Shown here: positions 1 through 5,692 of the stretch, piece after piece
Numbering within the stretch: the first letter of the stretch is position 1
Layout of the letters: every line of letters starts with the position of its first letter
DNA from: an uncultured Opitutia bacterium
GTDB lineage: Bacteria; Verrucomicrobiota; Verrucomicrobiia; Opitutales; Opitutaceae
DNA length: 14,119 nt
Assembly (NCBI GenBank): GCA_937952235.1
Contig: CALFZM010000316.1
Location: 1 to 14,119 of the forward strand
Reading direction: 5' to 3'
Notes under the pieces: model-generated
Seen by the model: the letters and a program-made list of their open reading frames with translations, nothing else
What the model was told of the DNA's origin: nothing
The model's database searches: none
Translations under genes and position numbers: made by a program

Positions 1-49
1 AGAGTGTTACCCATGTCTCCGAACATGTGTTACCCTTGTCTTCGGTCCA
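1..49. mobile_element. Probable terminus of an insertion sequence lying mostly left of the window
   Basis: Two imperfect direct copies of a 23-bp unit beginning GTGTTACCC (positions 4 and 27) are followed by CA at 48-49. Tandem sub-repeats of the TGTTACC(C/A)ATGTC kind and TG...CA ends are what I remember from IS481/IS3-like elements, so this may be the right end of such an element. No transposase sequence is inside the window. The sequence just after it is a palindromic repeat lacking its left arm, which fits an insertion breakpoint near position 50. The identification rests on memory of a motif and is tentative. Confidence 0.35.
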
Positions 50-52
50 AAG

Positions 53-111
53 AGACCTCAAGCCGCTGCGGACCGGTCCGCGGCACGTCAGCCGCCTGGG
101 GACAGGCGGCT
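53..111. repeat. Truncated copy of the palindromic repeat doublet (REP-like)
   Basis: This copy matches the doublets near 5471 and 11862. Positions 56-67 keep only the right arm of the first hairpin (CCTCAAGCCGCT). The second hairpin is complete: arms GCCGCCTG at 91-98 and CAGGCGGC at 103-110 around the tetraloop GGGA. The linker differs from the other copies and contains a perfect 14-bp palindrome at 68-81 (GCGGACCGGTCCGC). The left arm and the expected GGTGG terminus are missing where the probable IS end begins. It lies downstream of the minus-strand gene at 272-850, the same 3' setting as the other copies. Confidence 0.75.
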
Positions 112-200
112 CCAGCGCAACGGCATCGTTCGGGCTGAGCCGGAGGTGGCGTGGAGCCGGGACGAAGGAGCCTCCCTCCGTCGCCGGAGCTAGGGGCAGG

Positions 201-243
201 CAAGAAAAACAAAAGACCCGGAAGCTCGAAAAGCTTCCGGGTC
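201..243 (-). terminator. Rho-independent terminator of the PEP-CTERM-type gene
   Basis: A perfect 12-bp stem (arms 215-226 and 232-243, GACCCGGAAGCT and its complement) has a 5-nt loop. Read on the minus strand it is followed by a T-rich tract, the complement of the A-rich stretch 201-214. It begins 29 bp beyond the stop codon of the minus-strand gene ending at 272. The + strand side has no T tract, so it should work in one direction only. Confidence 0.9.
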
Positions 244-271
244 GCGGAGAGAGGGAGAAAAACGGGTCCGG

Positions 272-850
272 TTACGCCAGCTTGCGGCGGGCGAAGCCGA
301 GGAACGCGAGGCTCAGCCCGAGCAGGACGAGGGCGGAACCACCCTCGGGAACCTGGTTCGCCTGCTTCCCGTAAAGCGTCACGTGGGAAATCGCGCCCTG
401 ATTGGGCCAGAACCCGGAGTACGTGATCGAATCGGTCCCGTTCCAACCCAGCGCCGTCAGGTCGAAAAGATACCAGAACGGAGCGGCATTCGCCGGACCA
501 CCGCCCTTGACCAAGCCGTATGCGGTCGGGCTGACGATGGGTCCGCCGGTGTACTCGATCAAAGCGGTCGAAGGATCGGATGGCGAATTGGAGAAGGTCG
601 TCTTGTAGGAATCCTTTAAAGGAAGATTCGCCTCAGCCTGTCCCACGTCCTGCTTGTAGAGTTCCAAAGTACCCGCCGGGAAAATTCCCGCGAGAATCGT
701 GTTGATGAACGCTTGACCGGTCTCATCCCCCTGCCACCGGGAGGTATTCAACACCCCCGAGGTCGGAGTGATGGAAAGCGCTTGAACGGCGTGAGTGGCC
801 GCCAAAGCCAGGAGTGCGGAGAGCAGCAGGCGGTAAGGACGAAAATTCAT
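272..850 (-). CDS. Exported protein with VPDSG/PEP-CTERM-type sorting signal
   Basis: A 192-residue protein. The N-terminus (1-25) is a signal peptide: RPYR, then a Leu/Ala-rich core ending near VQA. The body includes FWYLFDLTALGWNGTD (about 125-140) and GFWPNQGAISHV (146-157), a stretch I recognise from verrucomicrobial PEP-CTERM proteins. The C-terminus is a tripartite sorting tail: VPEGGS at 167-172, a hydrophobic helix to about 186, then RRK. In known systems exosortase removes such tails at the inner membrane and the protein goes to the outer surface or matrix; no exosortase is in this window. The reading frame stays open upstream to 1132, but ATG 850 gives the signal peptide directly and the frame beyond runs into the IS element. 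A strong terminator follows. The IS end is about 60 bp upstream of the start, so expression may be altered. The specific role is unknown. Confidence 0.85.
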   Translation of the reverse strand: MNFRPYRLLLSALLALAATHAVQALSITPTSGVLNTSRWQGDETGQAFINTILAGIFPAGTLELYKQDVGQAEANLPLKDSYKTTFSNSPSDPSTALIEYTGGPIVSPTAYGLVKGGGPANAAPFWYLFDLTALGWNGTDSITYSGFWPNQGAISHVTLYGKQANQVPEGGSALVLLGLSLAFLGFARRKLA

Positions 851-908
851 GGAGGTGAGGGCAAAGCACACCAGGTGCCACTTCGGAACGACTGACCTCC
901 AGATGTTT

Positions 909-912
909 CTAG
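909..912. repeat. Left copy of the 4-bp target duplication (CTAG)
   Basis: CTAG directly abuts the left inverted repeat of the IS5-type element and recurs exactly at the right boundary. IS5-family elements are known to duplicate YTAR-type targets, which CTAG fits. With only 4 bp, chance identity cannot be excluded, although position and consensus agree. Confidence 0.65.
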
Positions 913-928
913 GGGGCGTCTTCAAAAT
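913..928 (+). repeat. Left terminal inverted repeat of the IS5-type element
   Basis: GGGGCGTCTTCAAAAT pairs with the complement of the right end, GAGACGTCGTCAAAAT, at 13 of 16 positions; the inner 7 bp (TCAAAAT) are identical. Differences are at positions 2, 4 and 9 of the repeat. Confidence 0.8.
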
Positions 929-975
929 GGTAGACGAGTGGAACACGAAGAAGCGGAGAGGTGTAGCAGGGACGC

Positions 976-1751
976 ATGATTCCGCGTGAACTGGATGAGG
1001 CCCGGTGGGCGGGCCTAAAAAAATTAACGCTGCGCTGAACGGAAAAACGTCAGGCGGGGGCTGCAAGGGACGAGGGCGACCGCGGCATGAGGATCGTCCG
1101 TTTGTGGAAGCGATGCTGTGGATCGCACGCACCGGGTGCCCGTGGCGGGATTTGCCGGCGCAGTTTCCGAACTGGAAGAGTGTCTACACGCGGTGGCGGC
1201 GCTGGGTGCAGCGGCGGATCTGGGCGCGCGTGCTGGCGTGGTTGACCGAAGCCCATGACCGCGAGGCCTACGCGGTGGATGCGACCTATGTGCGGGTCCA
1301 TGCCCACGGGACCCGGGCTCGCGGCGGTTACTCGACCCAAGCCATCGGACGATCACGCGGCGGACTGACCAGCAAGGTTCATCTGCTGACAGATGCGCTC
1401 GGCTATCCCGTGCGCTTCGTCGTCACCGGCGGCGACTGCAACGACGTGACGCAGGCCCCCGCGTTGCTCCCTCCGGGCAAGGGCGCGCACGTATTGTGCG
1501 ACCGCGGCTACGACGCCGATTGGTGGCGCGAGCGCCTGCGCTCCGCCGGCCATCACCCGGTGATCCCGGGCCGTCGCAATCGCACCCTGCAACCCCTCTA
1601 CGACGAGTTCGTCTATCGCTCGCGTCACCTCGTCGAGAACGCCTTCGCACGCCTCAAATCCGCCCGTCGCATCGCCACCCGCTACGATCACACCGTCGCT
1701 TCCTACTCGGCCTTTTTCGCCCTCGCCTGCGTCTGCCTCTGGCTGATGTGA
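976..1751 (+). CDS. IS5-family DDE transposase, probably made by -1 frameshifting
   Basis: Cuts and joins the element's ends. Translation from ATG 976 (MIPRELDEARWAGLKK) matches the usual IS5 N-terminus but stops at TGA 1036. The rest is in the -1 frame and runs to TGA 1749. An in-frame A AAA AAA heptamer at 1017-1023 lets the two frames join into 258 residues, the normal size. In that fusion the catalytic acidic residues are Asp102 (VDATYVRVHAHG), Asp176 (CDRGYD) and Glu221 (RHLVENAFARLK); the N-terminal part holds the WIARTGCPWRDLP insertion domain motif. An alternative is initiation at GTG 1005, giving 248 residues without the first helix. A purine-rich GGAGAGG about 15 bases upstream of ATG 976 is closer to a Shine-Dalgarno sequence than anything before the host genes. 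Confidence 0.88.
1017..1023 (+). promoter_or_regulatory. Candidate -1 programmed ribosomal frameshift site (A AAA AAA)
   Basis: Seven consecutive A residues are phased exactly as a slippery X XXY YYZ heptamer in the frame opened by ATG 976 (CTA AAA AAA TTA). Slipping back one base moves ribosomes from the 20-codon frame into the main transposase frame. Such A6-A7 sites are established control points in several IS families. A simple indel mutation or sequencing error in a homopolymer is the alternative. Confidence 0.6.
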
Positions 1752-1766
1752 TTTTGACGACGTCTC
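1751..1766 (-). repeat. Right terminal inverted repeat of the IS5-type element
   Basis: ATTTTGACGACGTCTC, the inverted partner of 913-928. It begins on the last base of the transposase stop codon, so the gene runs right to the element's end, as is common in this family. Confidence 0.8.
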
Positions 1767-1770
1767 CTAG
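1767..1770. repeat. Right copy of the 4-bp target duplication (CTAG)
   Basis: Matches 909-912 exactly and directly follows the right inverted repeat. Joining the flanks at one CTAG restores a continuous pre-insertion intergenic region. Confidence 0.65.
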
Positions 1771-2080
1771 GATATTCTCGTTGTTTTATTTGTGGACGCC
1801 AAATCGACGGGATTGAGGCGGCACCCGAAAGCAGGACAATTGCGAATTGTAAGGTTTACCGTCGCGTTGAACGCGGGACTCCCGCGTGAGATGCGTAAAT
1901 CCACTCCTTCGAGGAGGATGAGACCGGCGATGCTCTCTGCCACGATTGTATCCGCAACCGACGTTCGCGATATCGAACGCATCGCCTCTCTCTTGTACCA
2001 CCTTTCCACGGACCTAAGGCCGGCGACAGGCTGGTTGATTTTTGTCGCACGGACATTCTCCGGCCGTACTCCTGTCCGCC
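1771..2080. other. Gene-free stretch between the IS and the cupin gene
   Basis: About 310 bp with no convincing gene; the short frames here show no recognisable protein features. It was probably the common upstream region of the leftward PEP-CTERM-type gene and the rightward cupin gene before the IS landed. The only clear structure is a small inverted repeat at 1836-1850 (ACAATT, 3-bp spacer, AATTGT), which could be an operator. I found no promoter with good -35/-10 spacing. Confidence 0.5.
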
Positions 2081-2536
2081 ATGATCATCGCCGACATCAC
2101 CAGGATTCCCGGTCGCACGTTTCCCGCCCGCCGCTGGACGCGTGGCATGGTGGGGCAGGCCGGTCAGCCGATTCCTGCCAAAGGTTTTGCCATGGGCTAC
2201 GTGGTGCTGGAGCCCAACGGCGGGCAGGTCCCCTGGCACAACCAGGAGCAGGAGGAAGTGTACATGGTCCTGGAGGGCCGCGGCGAAATCTGCGTGGGCA
2301 CCGAGCGCCAGGAGATCAGCGCCGGCCAGGCGGTCTTCCTTCCGCCCACGGTGTTTCATCAGCTCACCAACACCGGCGACACCCCGCTGCACATGATGTA
2401 CATCTACTGCCCGGGAGGCGATGTGGCCCACTGGCGACAGGAACTCGACGGTACCCTGCCGCCGGCGGGTGTCGGCACGACGCCGCCGTTGCCAGACGGA
2501 GCGGCCCCGCAGTGCACGAAGAAACCCGGCGCTTGA
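2081..2536 (+). CDS. Single-domain cupin protein
   Basis: A 151-residue cytosolic protein consisting of one small beta-barrel (about residues 35-115). Cupin motif 1 reads G47, H53, Q55, E59, G66: it follows the standard G-x5-HxH-x3-E-x6-G spacing, but the second His is Gln55. Motif 2 reads G82, P88, H93, N97. His53, Glu59 and His93 could still hold a metal ion, with Gln55 as a weaker ligand. Cupins of this type act as sugar or small-molecule isomerases, dioxygenases or ligand-binding proteins; the substrate cannot be told from the sequence. ATG 2081 is preferred over an upstream TTG (2042) because similarity to the fold starts soon after it. It converges with the AraC-type regulator, 24 bp between stops, and is close to an oxidoreductase gene, which suggests carbohydrate metabolism. 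Confidence 0.85.
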   Translation: MIIADITRIPGRTFPARRWTRGMVGQAGQPIPAKGFAMGYVVLEPNGGQVPWHNQEQEEVYMVLEGRGEICVGTERQEISAGQAVFLPPTVFHQLTNTGDTPLHMMYIYCPGGDVAHWRQELDGTLPPAGVGTTPPLPDGAAPQCTKKPGA

Positions 2537-2560
2537 GCGTCCGGCCTGCGGGCGGGATCT

Positions 2561-3331
2561 TCAGCGTCCGGCGCGAAAGTGGCTGGGAGCGACTCCCGTC
2601 TGGCGACGGTACCAGCGGGCGAAGTAGTTCGGGTCGTCGAAGCCGCATTGCAGCGCGGCGTCCGCGACCGAGCCCGCGCTTCGCAGGGCGGCCCGCGCGC
2701 GTTCGAGGCGCCAGCGGTTGCGCAGGGCCCGCAACCCGAGGCCGGTTTCCCGCTTCAGTTTGCGGGTAAGGTGATCGGGGTGGAAACCGGCGGCGCGAGC
2801 GACCTGGCGCAGCGGTCCGGCCTCGCCCAGCAGGGGTTGCACCCGGCCGAAGACTCCCGCCACGGGCGGTGTGGCCTCGCCGCGGGGATCATCCAGCAGG
2901 CGGGCGACCACGGCGAGAATTGCCGAATAATCGGACAACCTGAGCCGGCCCTTCCGCGGCACGTGCGCCAGCAGGGCCTGCAGTTCGCTGAGCGTCCCCG
3001 CGGCAAGGCGGCGATGGGAGGAGCGGACACGCGCAGGAGGCTTCAGCGCGTAGTCGAGCACGAGACAGAGCGGGCGACTCCGACCCAGGAGCGCGAACCC
3101 GTGGGGTGTCCCGGGCGGAATCACGAAAAGGTCGCCGGCGCGCGCATGCCGGCGCCGCCCGCCCACGGTCTGACGCCCCTCGCCCGACAGATAAAGGATG
3201 AGCTGGGCGCAGTCGTGCGCGTGCGCGGAGACCTCGGCGTCGCGATGCCGGTTGAGCTGCAGCTTGCGCAGCACGAAACCCAGCGCGTGGATCTCGATCT
3301 TCTGGACGAGCAGGGGACTCCAGGCCGGCAT
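2561..3331 (-). CDS. AraC-family transcriptional regulator
   Basis: A 256-residue regulator with the usual layout. The N-terminal cupin-like ligand pocket spans about 10-95, with H37 and H39 in SAHAHD and the IPPGTPHGF turn at 71-79. The C-terminal double helix-turn-helix spans about 160-254: first helix pair at LRQVARAAGFHPDHLTRKLK (174-193), second at SVADAALQCGFDDPNYFARW (221-240), followed by the typical TGVAPSHFR end. Such proteins usually sense a sugar or related compound and activate neighbouring genes. It is transcribed divergently from the oxidoreductase at 3435 with a 103-bp gap, which would hold the control region of both, and converges with the cupin gene. The inducer is unknown. 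Confidence 0.92.
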   Translation of the reverse strand: MPAWSPLLVQKIEIHALGFVLRKLQLNRHRDAEVSAHAHDCAQLILYLSGEGRQTVGGRRRHARAGDLFVIPPGTPHGFALLGRSRPLCLVLDYALKPPARVRSSHRRLAAGTLSELQALLAHVPRKGRLRLSDYSAILAVVARLLDDPRGEATPPVAGVFGRVQPLLGEAGPLRQVARAAGFHPDHLTRKLKRETGLGLRALRNRWRLERARAALRSAGSVADAALQCGFDDPNYFARWYRRQTGVAPSHFRAGR

Positions 3332-3332
3332 G

Positions 3333-3359
3333 GTCGGAAGTGTGCTAGCGAAAGTCGGA
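3333..3359. promoter_or_regulatory. Candidate AraC-type binding site (two GTCGGA direct repeats 21 bp apart)
   Basis: GTCGGA occurs at 3333-3338 and at 3354-3359 in the same orientation, 21 bp (two helical turns) apart. AraC-family regulators characteristically bind direct half-sites with this spacing. The site touches the regulator's own start codon and would suit autoregulation plus control of the divergent gene. With 6-bp half-sites it could be chance. Confidence 0.25.
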
Positions 3360-3434
3360 GTCGTCCTAACGCAAGCGCGGCGGCTGCCCTAGACTTGGGG
3401 CGTTCCTCGTCACCCCTCGATTCCTCCTCCCTCC

Positions 3435-4583
3435 ATGACCACGCACAAAGTCGGCATCATCATGAACGGCGTCACCGGACGCATGGGCACGAACCAGCAC
3501 CTGCTGCGTTCGATCAAGGCGATCATCGACCAGGGCGGCGTGCGCCTGGGCGAAGGCGAGGTGATCATGCCCGACCCGATCCTGGTGGGCCGCTCGGAGG
3601 CGAAACTCGCCGCGCTCGCGGCGCGAGCCGGCGTCAAGCGCCACACCACCAATCTCGACGCGGCCCTCGCGGATCCCGCCAACCAGATCTATTTCGACGC
3701 CACCCTGACGGGCCAGCGGCCGATCGGGGTGCGCAAGGCGATCGCGGCGAAGAAACACATCTACTGCGAGAAGCCCACGGCCACGTCGTCGCAGGAGGCG
3801 CTGGCTCTCGCCCGGGAAGTGACGGCGGCGGGCCTGAAGAACGGCGTCGTGCAGGACAAGCTCTGGCTCCCGGGCCTGCTCAAGTTGAAGTACCTGATCG
3901 ATACCGGATTCTTCGGGCGCATCCTGTCGGTGCGCGGCGAATTCGGCTACTGGGTCTTCACCGGCGAGCACGAGAAGCTGCAGCGTCCTTCGTGGAACTA
4001 TCGCAAGGAGGACGACGGCGGCATCATCGTGGACATGCTCTGCCACTGGCAGTACGTCATCCAGAATCTCTTCGGCGAGGTGAAGTCGCTGACCTGCCTC
4101 GGCGCGACGCATATCCCGCAGCGCTGGGACGAGGCCGGCAAGCCGTACGCGTGCACCGCCGACGACTCGGCCTACGCGACGTTCGAGCTCGTGAACGGCG
4201 TCGTGTGCCACTTCAACTCCTCGTGGGATGTGCGCGTCCGCCGCGACGACCTGCTGACACTCCAGGTCGACGGCACGCATGGCTCGGCGGTCGCGGGGCT
4301 GCGTGACTGCACCGCGCAGCACCTGTCGGCGACGCCGCGCTGCATCTGGAATCCGGACATCGACAGTCCGATCAAGTACTTCGAGGGATGGACGCGGGTG
4401 CCGGACCAGGGCAGCTACGACAACGCCTTCAAGGTCCAGTGGGAACTGTTCCTGCGCCACGTGGTGAAGGGCGATCCGTTCCCGTGGAATCTCCTGCAGG
4501 GAGCGAAGGGCGTGCAGCTCGCCGAGCTCGGCCTCAAGTCCTGGGCCGAGCGCCGCTGGGTCGACGTGCCCAAGCTGGATTGA
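3435..4583 (+). CDS. Gfo/Idh/MocA-family NAD(P)-dependent oxidoreductase
   Basis: A 382-residue cytosolic dehydrogenase, normal length for the family. The N-terminal Rossmann fold (1-125) opens with GIIMNGVTGRMG (7-18), a glycine pattern slightly unlike the usual GxGxxG and reminiscent of DapB. The EKP motif, whose Lys is the usual catalytic residue, is at 112-114 (CEKPTATS). The C-terminal substrate domain contains D190-x3-H194 (DMLCHWQYVIQNLF), the usual active-site pair. Family members oxidise or epimerise sugars, inositols and their derivatives; the exact substrate is not predictable here. ATG 3435 follows a CCTCCTCCCTCC leader with no Shine-Dalgarno sequence. Divergence from the AraC-type gene and proximity to the cupin gene suggest a sugar-responsive catabolic module. 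Confidence 0.9.
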   Translation: MTTHKVGIIMNGVTGRMGTNQHLLRSIKAIIDQGGVRLGEGEVIMPDPILVGRSEAKLAALAARAGVKRHTTNLDAALADPANQIYFDATLTGQRPIGVRKAIAAKKHIYCEKPTATSSQEALALAREVTAAGLKNGVVQDKLWLPGLLKLKYLIDTGFFGRILSVRGEFGYWVFTGEHEKLQRPSWNYRKEDDGGIIVDMLCHWQYVIQNLFGEVKSLTCLGATHIPQRWDEAGKPYACTADDSAYATFELVNGVVCHFNSSWDVRVRRDDLLTLQVDGTHGSAVAGLRDCTAQHLSATPRCIWNPDIDSPIKYFEGWTRVPDQGSYDNAFKVQWELFLRHVVKGDPFPWNLLQGAKGVQLAELGLKSWAERRWVDVPKLD

Positions 4584-4686
4584 GCGGGACCGGCGGGGCG
4601 GGGGAGCAGGCTGGAAATCGCCGCGGGCGTTTCCAAAACGACCGATTGCTCTGGCAAAATCCCCACGCTGCGTAACGTCAGCGAAG

Positions 4687-4705
4687 TGCCCGGCGTGTCC
4701 GGGCC
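4687..4705 (+). other. Small hairpin just upstream of the metallopeptidase start
   Basis: Arms GCCCGG (4688-4693) and CCGGGC (4699-4704) surround a 5-nt loop, ending 18 bases before ATG 4723. It could influence translation initiation. The rest of the 139-bp gap between the oxidoreductase and this gene holds no promoter or terminator I can defend. Confidence 0.3.
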
Positions 4706-4722
4706 AAGCTCATCCCAACACC

Positions 4723-5421
4723 ATGTACATCTGGATCGTTCTCATCATCGTTCCCATGCTCTTCGGCCTGTACGCGCAGATGAAGATTCGGAGCGCGTAT
4801 GCGAAGAACGTGCAGATCCCGTCCCGCGGTCGCATTCGCGGCGCCGAGGCGGCGCAGGCCGTCATGGACTCCGCGGGTGTGACCGGCGTGCAGATCGTGG
4901 AGGTGCCCGGCGAGTTGACGGATCATTACGATCCGATCAACAAGCGGCTGGCGCTCTCCTACGACAACTATCATGGCACCAGCCTGGCTGCCCTGGGCGT
5001 CGCCGCCCACGAGGCCGGTCACGCCATCCAGCACAAGGTCGGCTATTCCATGATGAGCGTCCGTCAGACGCTCGCTCCCGCGACGCAGATCGCCGCCTCC
5101 GTGTCCAATTACGTGATCATGGGCGGCATCCTGCTGGTCTCGCTCGCCGGCAGCGCCATGGGCTACAACCTGCTCATGATCGGCGCCATCGCGCTGGGTG
5201 TGATCTGCCTGTTCCAGTTCGTCACGCTGCCGGTCGAGTTCGACGCCAGCCGTCGCGCCAAGCAGCAACTCGTCCACCTGGGCATCGTCGATCGCGACGA
5301 GATGCCTGGGGTCAACGAGACGTTGAACGCGGCCGCGCTCACCTATGTCGCCGCCTTTGTCGCCGCGCTGGGCAGCTTGCTGCACATCCTGTCGATCCTG
5401 GCGGGTCGCCGGGAGGAGTGA
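4723..5421 (+). CDS. Membrane zinc metallopeptidase of the Zn_peptidase_2 (YugP-like) family
   Basis: A 232-residue integral membrane protein matching the YugP-like family in length and order of motifs. Helix 1 spans about 2-20 (MYIWIVLIIVPMLFGLYAQ). A short domain carries GAEAAQAVMDSAGV and the zinc motif HEAGH at 96-100, with the AIQHKVGYS continuation. Two adjacent helices follow at about 129-168, then PVEFDASRRAKQ, whose Glu172 is the probable third zinc ligand, and a last helix at about 205-227. These proteins are presumed membrane proteases; their natural substrates are poorly known. The leader CATCCCAACACC has no Shine-Dalgarno sequence. The next gene is a convergent M48 metallopeptidase, so two unrelated zinc proteases of the envelope are neighbours; whether they cooperate is unknown. 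Confidence 0.92.
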   Translation: MYIWIVLIIVPMLFGLYAQMKIRSAYAKNVQIPSRGRIRGAEAAQAVMDSAGVTGVQIVEVPGELTDHYDPINKRLALSYDNYHGTSLAALGVAAHEAGHAIQHKVGYSMMSVRQTLAPATQIAASVSNYVIMGGILLVSLAGSAMGYNLLMIGAIALGVICLFQFVTLPVEFDASRRAKQQLVHLGIVDRDEMPGVNETLNAAALTYVAAFVAALGSLLHILSILAGRREE

Positions 5422-5425
5422 CGTG

Positions 5426-5459
5426 ACTCCGGACGTTCGGCGTGTGCCGCGTCCGGAGT
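5426..5459 (+). other. Strong hairpin immediately after the metallopeptidase stop codon
   Basis: A perfect 10-bp stem (5426-5435 ACTCCGGACG with 5450-5459) encloses a smaller CGGC/GCCG stem with a GTGT loop. It lies 4 bp after the stop. No T tract follows, so it is not a classical terminator; it may protect the 3' end of the mRNA. Confidence 0.55.
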
Positions 5460-5470
5460 GAGTCAGCGTA

Positions 5471-5547
5471 GGTGGAGCCGCTTGTCCCCAAGCGGCTGAG
5501 GGTAGATCGAATGTTCCCGCAGCGGCTTGAGGACAAGCCGCTCCACC
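5471..5547. repeat. Complete palindromic repeat doublet (REP-like), inverted pair
   Basis: A 77-bp unit bounded by perfect 8-bp inverted ends, GGTGGAGC (5471-5478) and GCTCCACC (5540-5547). Hairpin one: GCCGCTTG, loop TCCC, CAAGCGGC (5477-5496). Hairpin two: GCGGCTTG, loop AGGA, CAAGCCGC (5522-5541), which is the same hairpin in opposite orientation. Both fit the stem-loop GCNGCYTGTCCYCARGCNGC shared with copies near 53 and 11862. Architecture and location between convergent genes resemble bacterial REP/BIME elements. Confidence 0.85.
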
Positions 5548-5590
5548 TTGAGGCGCGGCTGCTTTCGTCCACGGAGCAGGTTTATCTCGC

Positions 5591-5623
5591 CGGCGGGCAC
5601 GATCAGTGCCCGCCGTTTTTTTT
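5591..5623 (+). terminator. Rho-independent terminator for the YugP-like metallopeptidase gene
   Basis: A 10-bp perfect stem (5591-5600 CGGCGGGCAC with 5606-5615), loop GATCA, then eight T residues (5616-5623). It lies 170 bp beyond the stop codon, so the hairpin and the palindromic doublet would both be included in the transcript's 3' end. On the opposite strand it lacks a T tract. Confidence 0.88.
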
Positions 5624-5692
5624 GCCGCATTTCCGGGCGGGCTGCCCTGCTGGTGCAGTTCGCGGATGCGCCGCCCTCCGCGGGCCGACCGA

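Larger units (their letters stand above)
913..1766 (+). mobile_element. IS5-family insertion sequence (IS427-like group), apparently complete, 854 bp
   Basis: The element carries one DDE transposase and is bounded by 16-bp imperfect inverted repeats (13 of 16 matches) and by CTAG on both sides. The length is normal for the IS427 group of the IS5 family. The transposase has its catalytic residues and runs to the right inverted repeat. The element lies between the start of the minus-strand PEP-CTERM-type gene and the cupin gene, in what was probably their shared upstream region. Intact ends and a target duplication suggest a fairly recent insertion. Confidence 0.85.

Noticed and set aside
851..1132. 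Upstream extension of the PEP-CTERM-type gene as a longer protein
   Set aside because: The extension runs through the IS element and would put about 94 residues before the signal peptide; ATG 850 gives a normal export signal.
1767..2009. A short minus-strand frame (80 codons) in the gap after the IS
   Set aside because: No recognisable motif, it stops within the CTAG duplication, and an overlapping frame is equally open. It is more likely intergenic DNA.
2579..4306. A plus-strand open frame across the AraC-type gene and into the oxidoreductase
   Set aside because: It is antisense to a clear AraC-family regulator and out of frame with the oxidoreductase; its translation is low-complexity Arg/Gly-rich.
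4641..4680. Sigma-70 promoter (TTGCTC / TAACGT) before the YugP-like gene
   Set aside because: The spacing is about 21 bp, too long for a standard promoter, and both boxes are weak.
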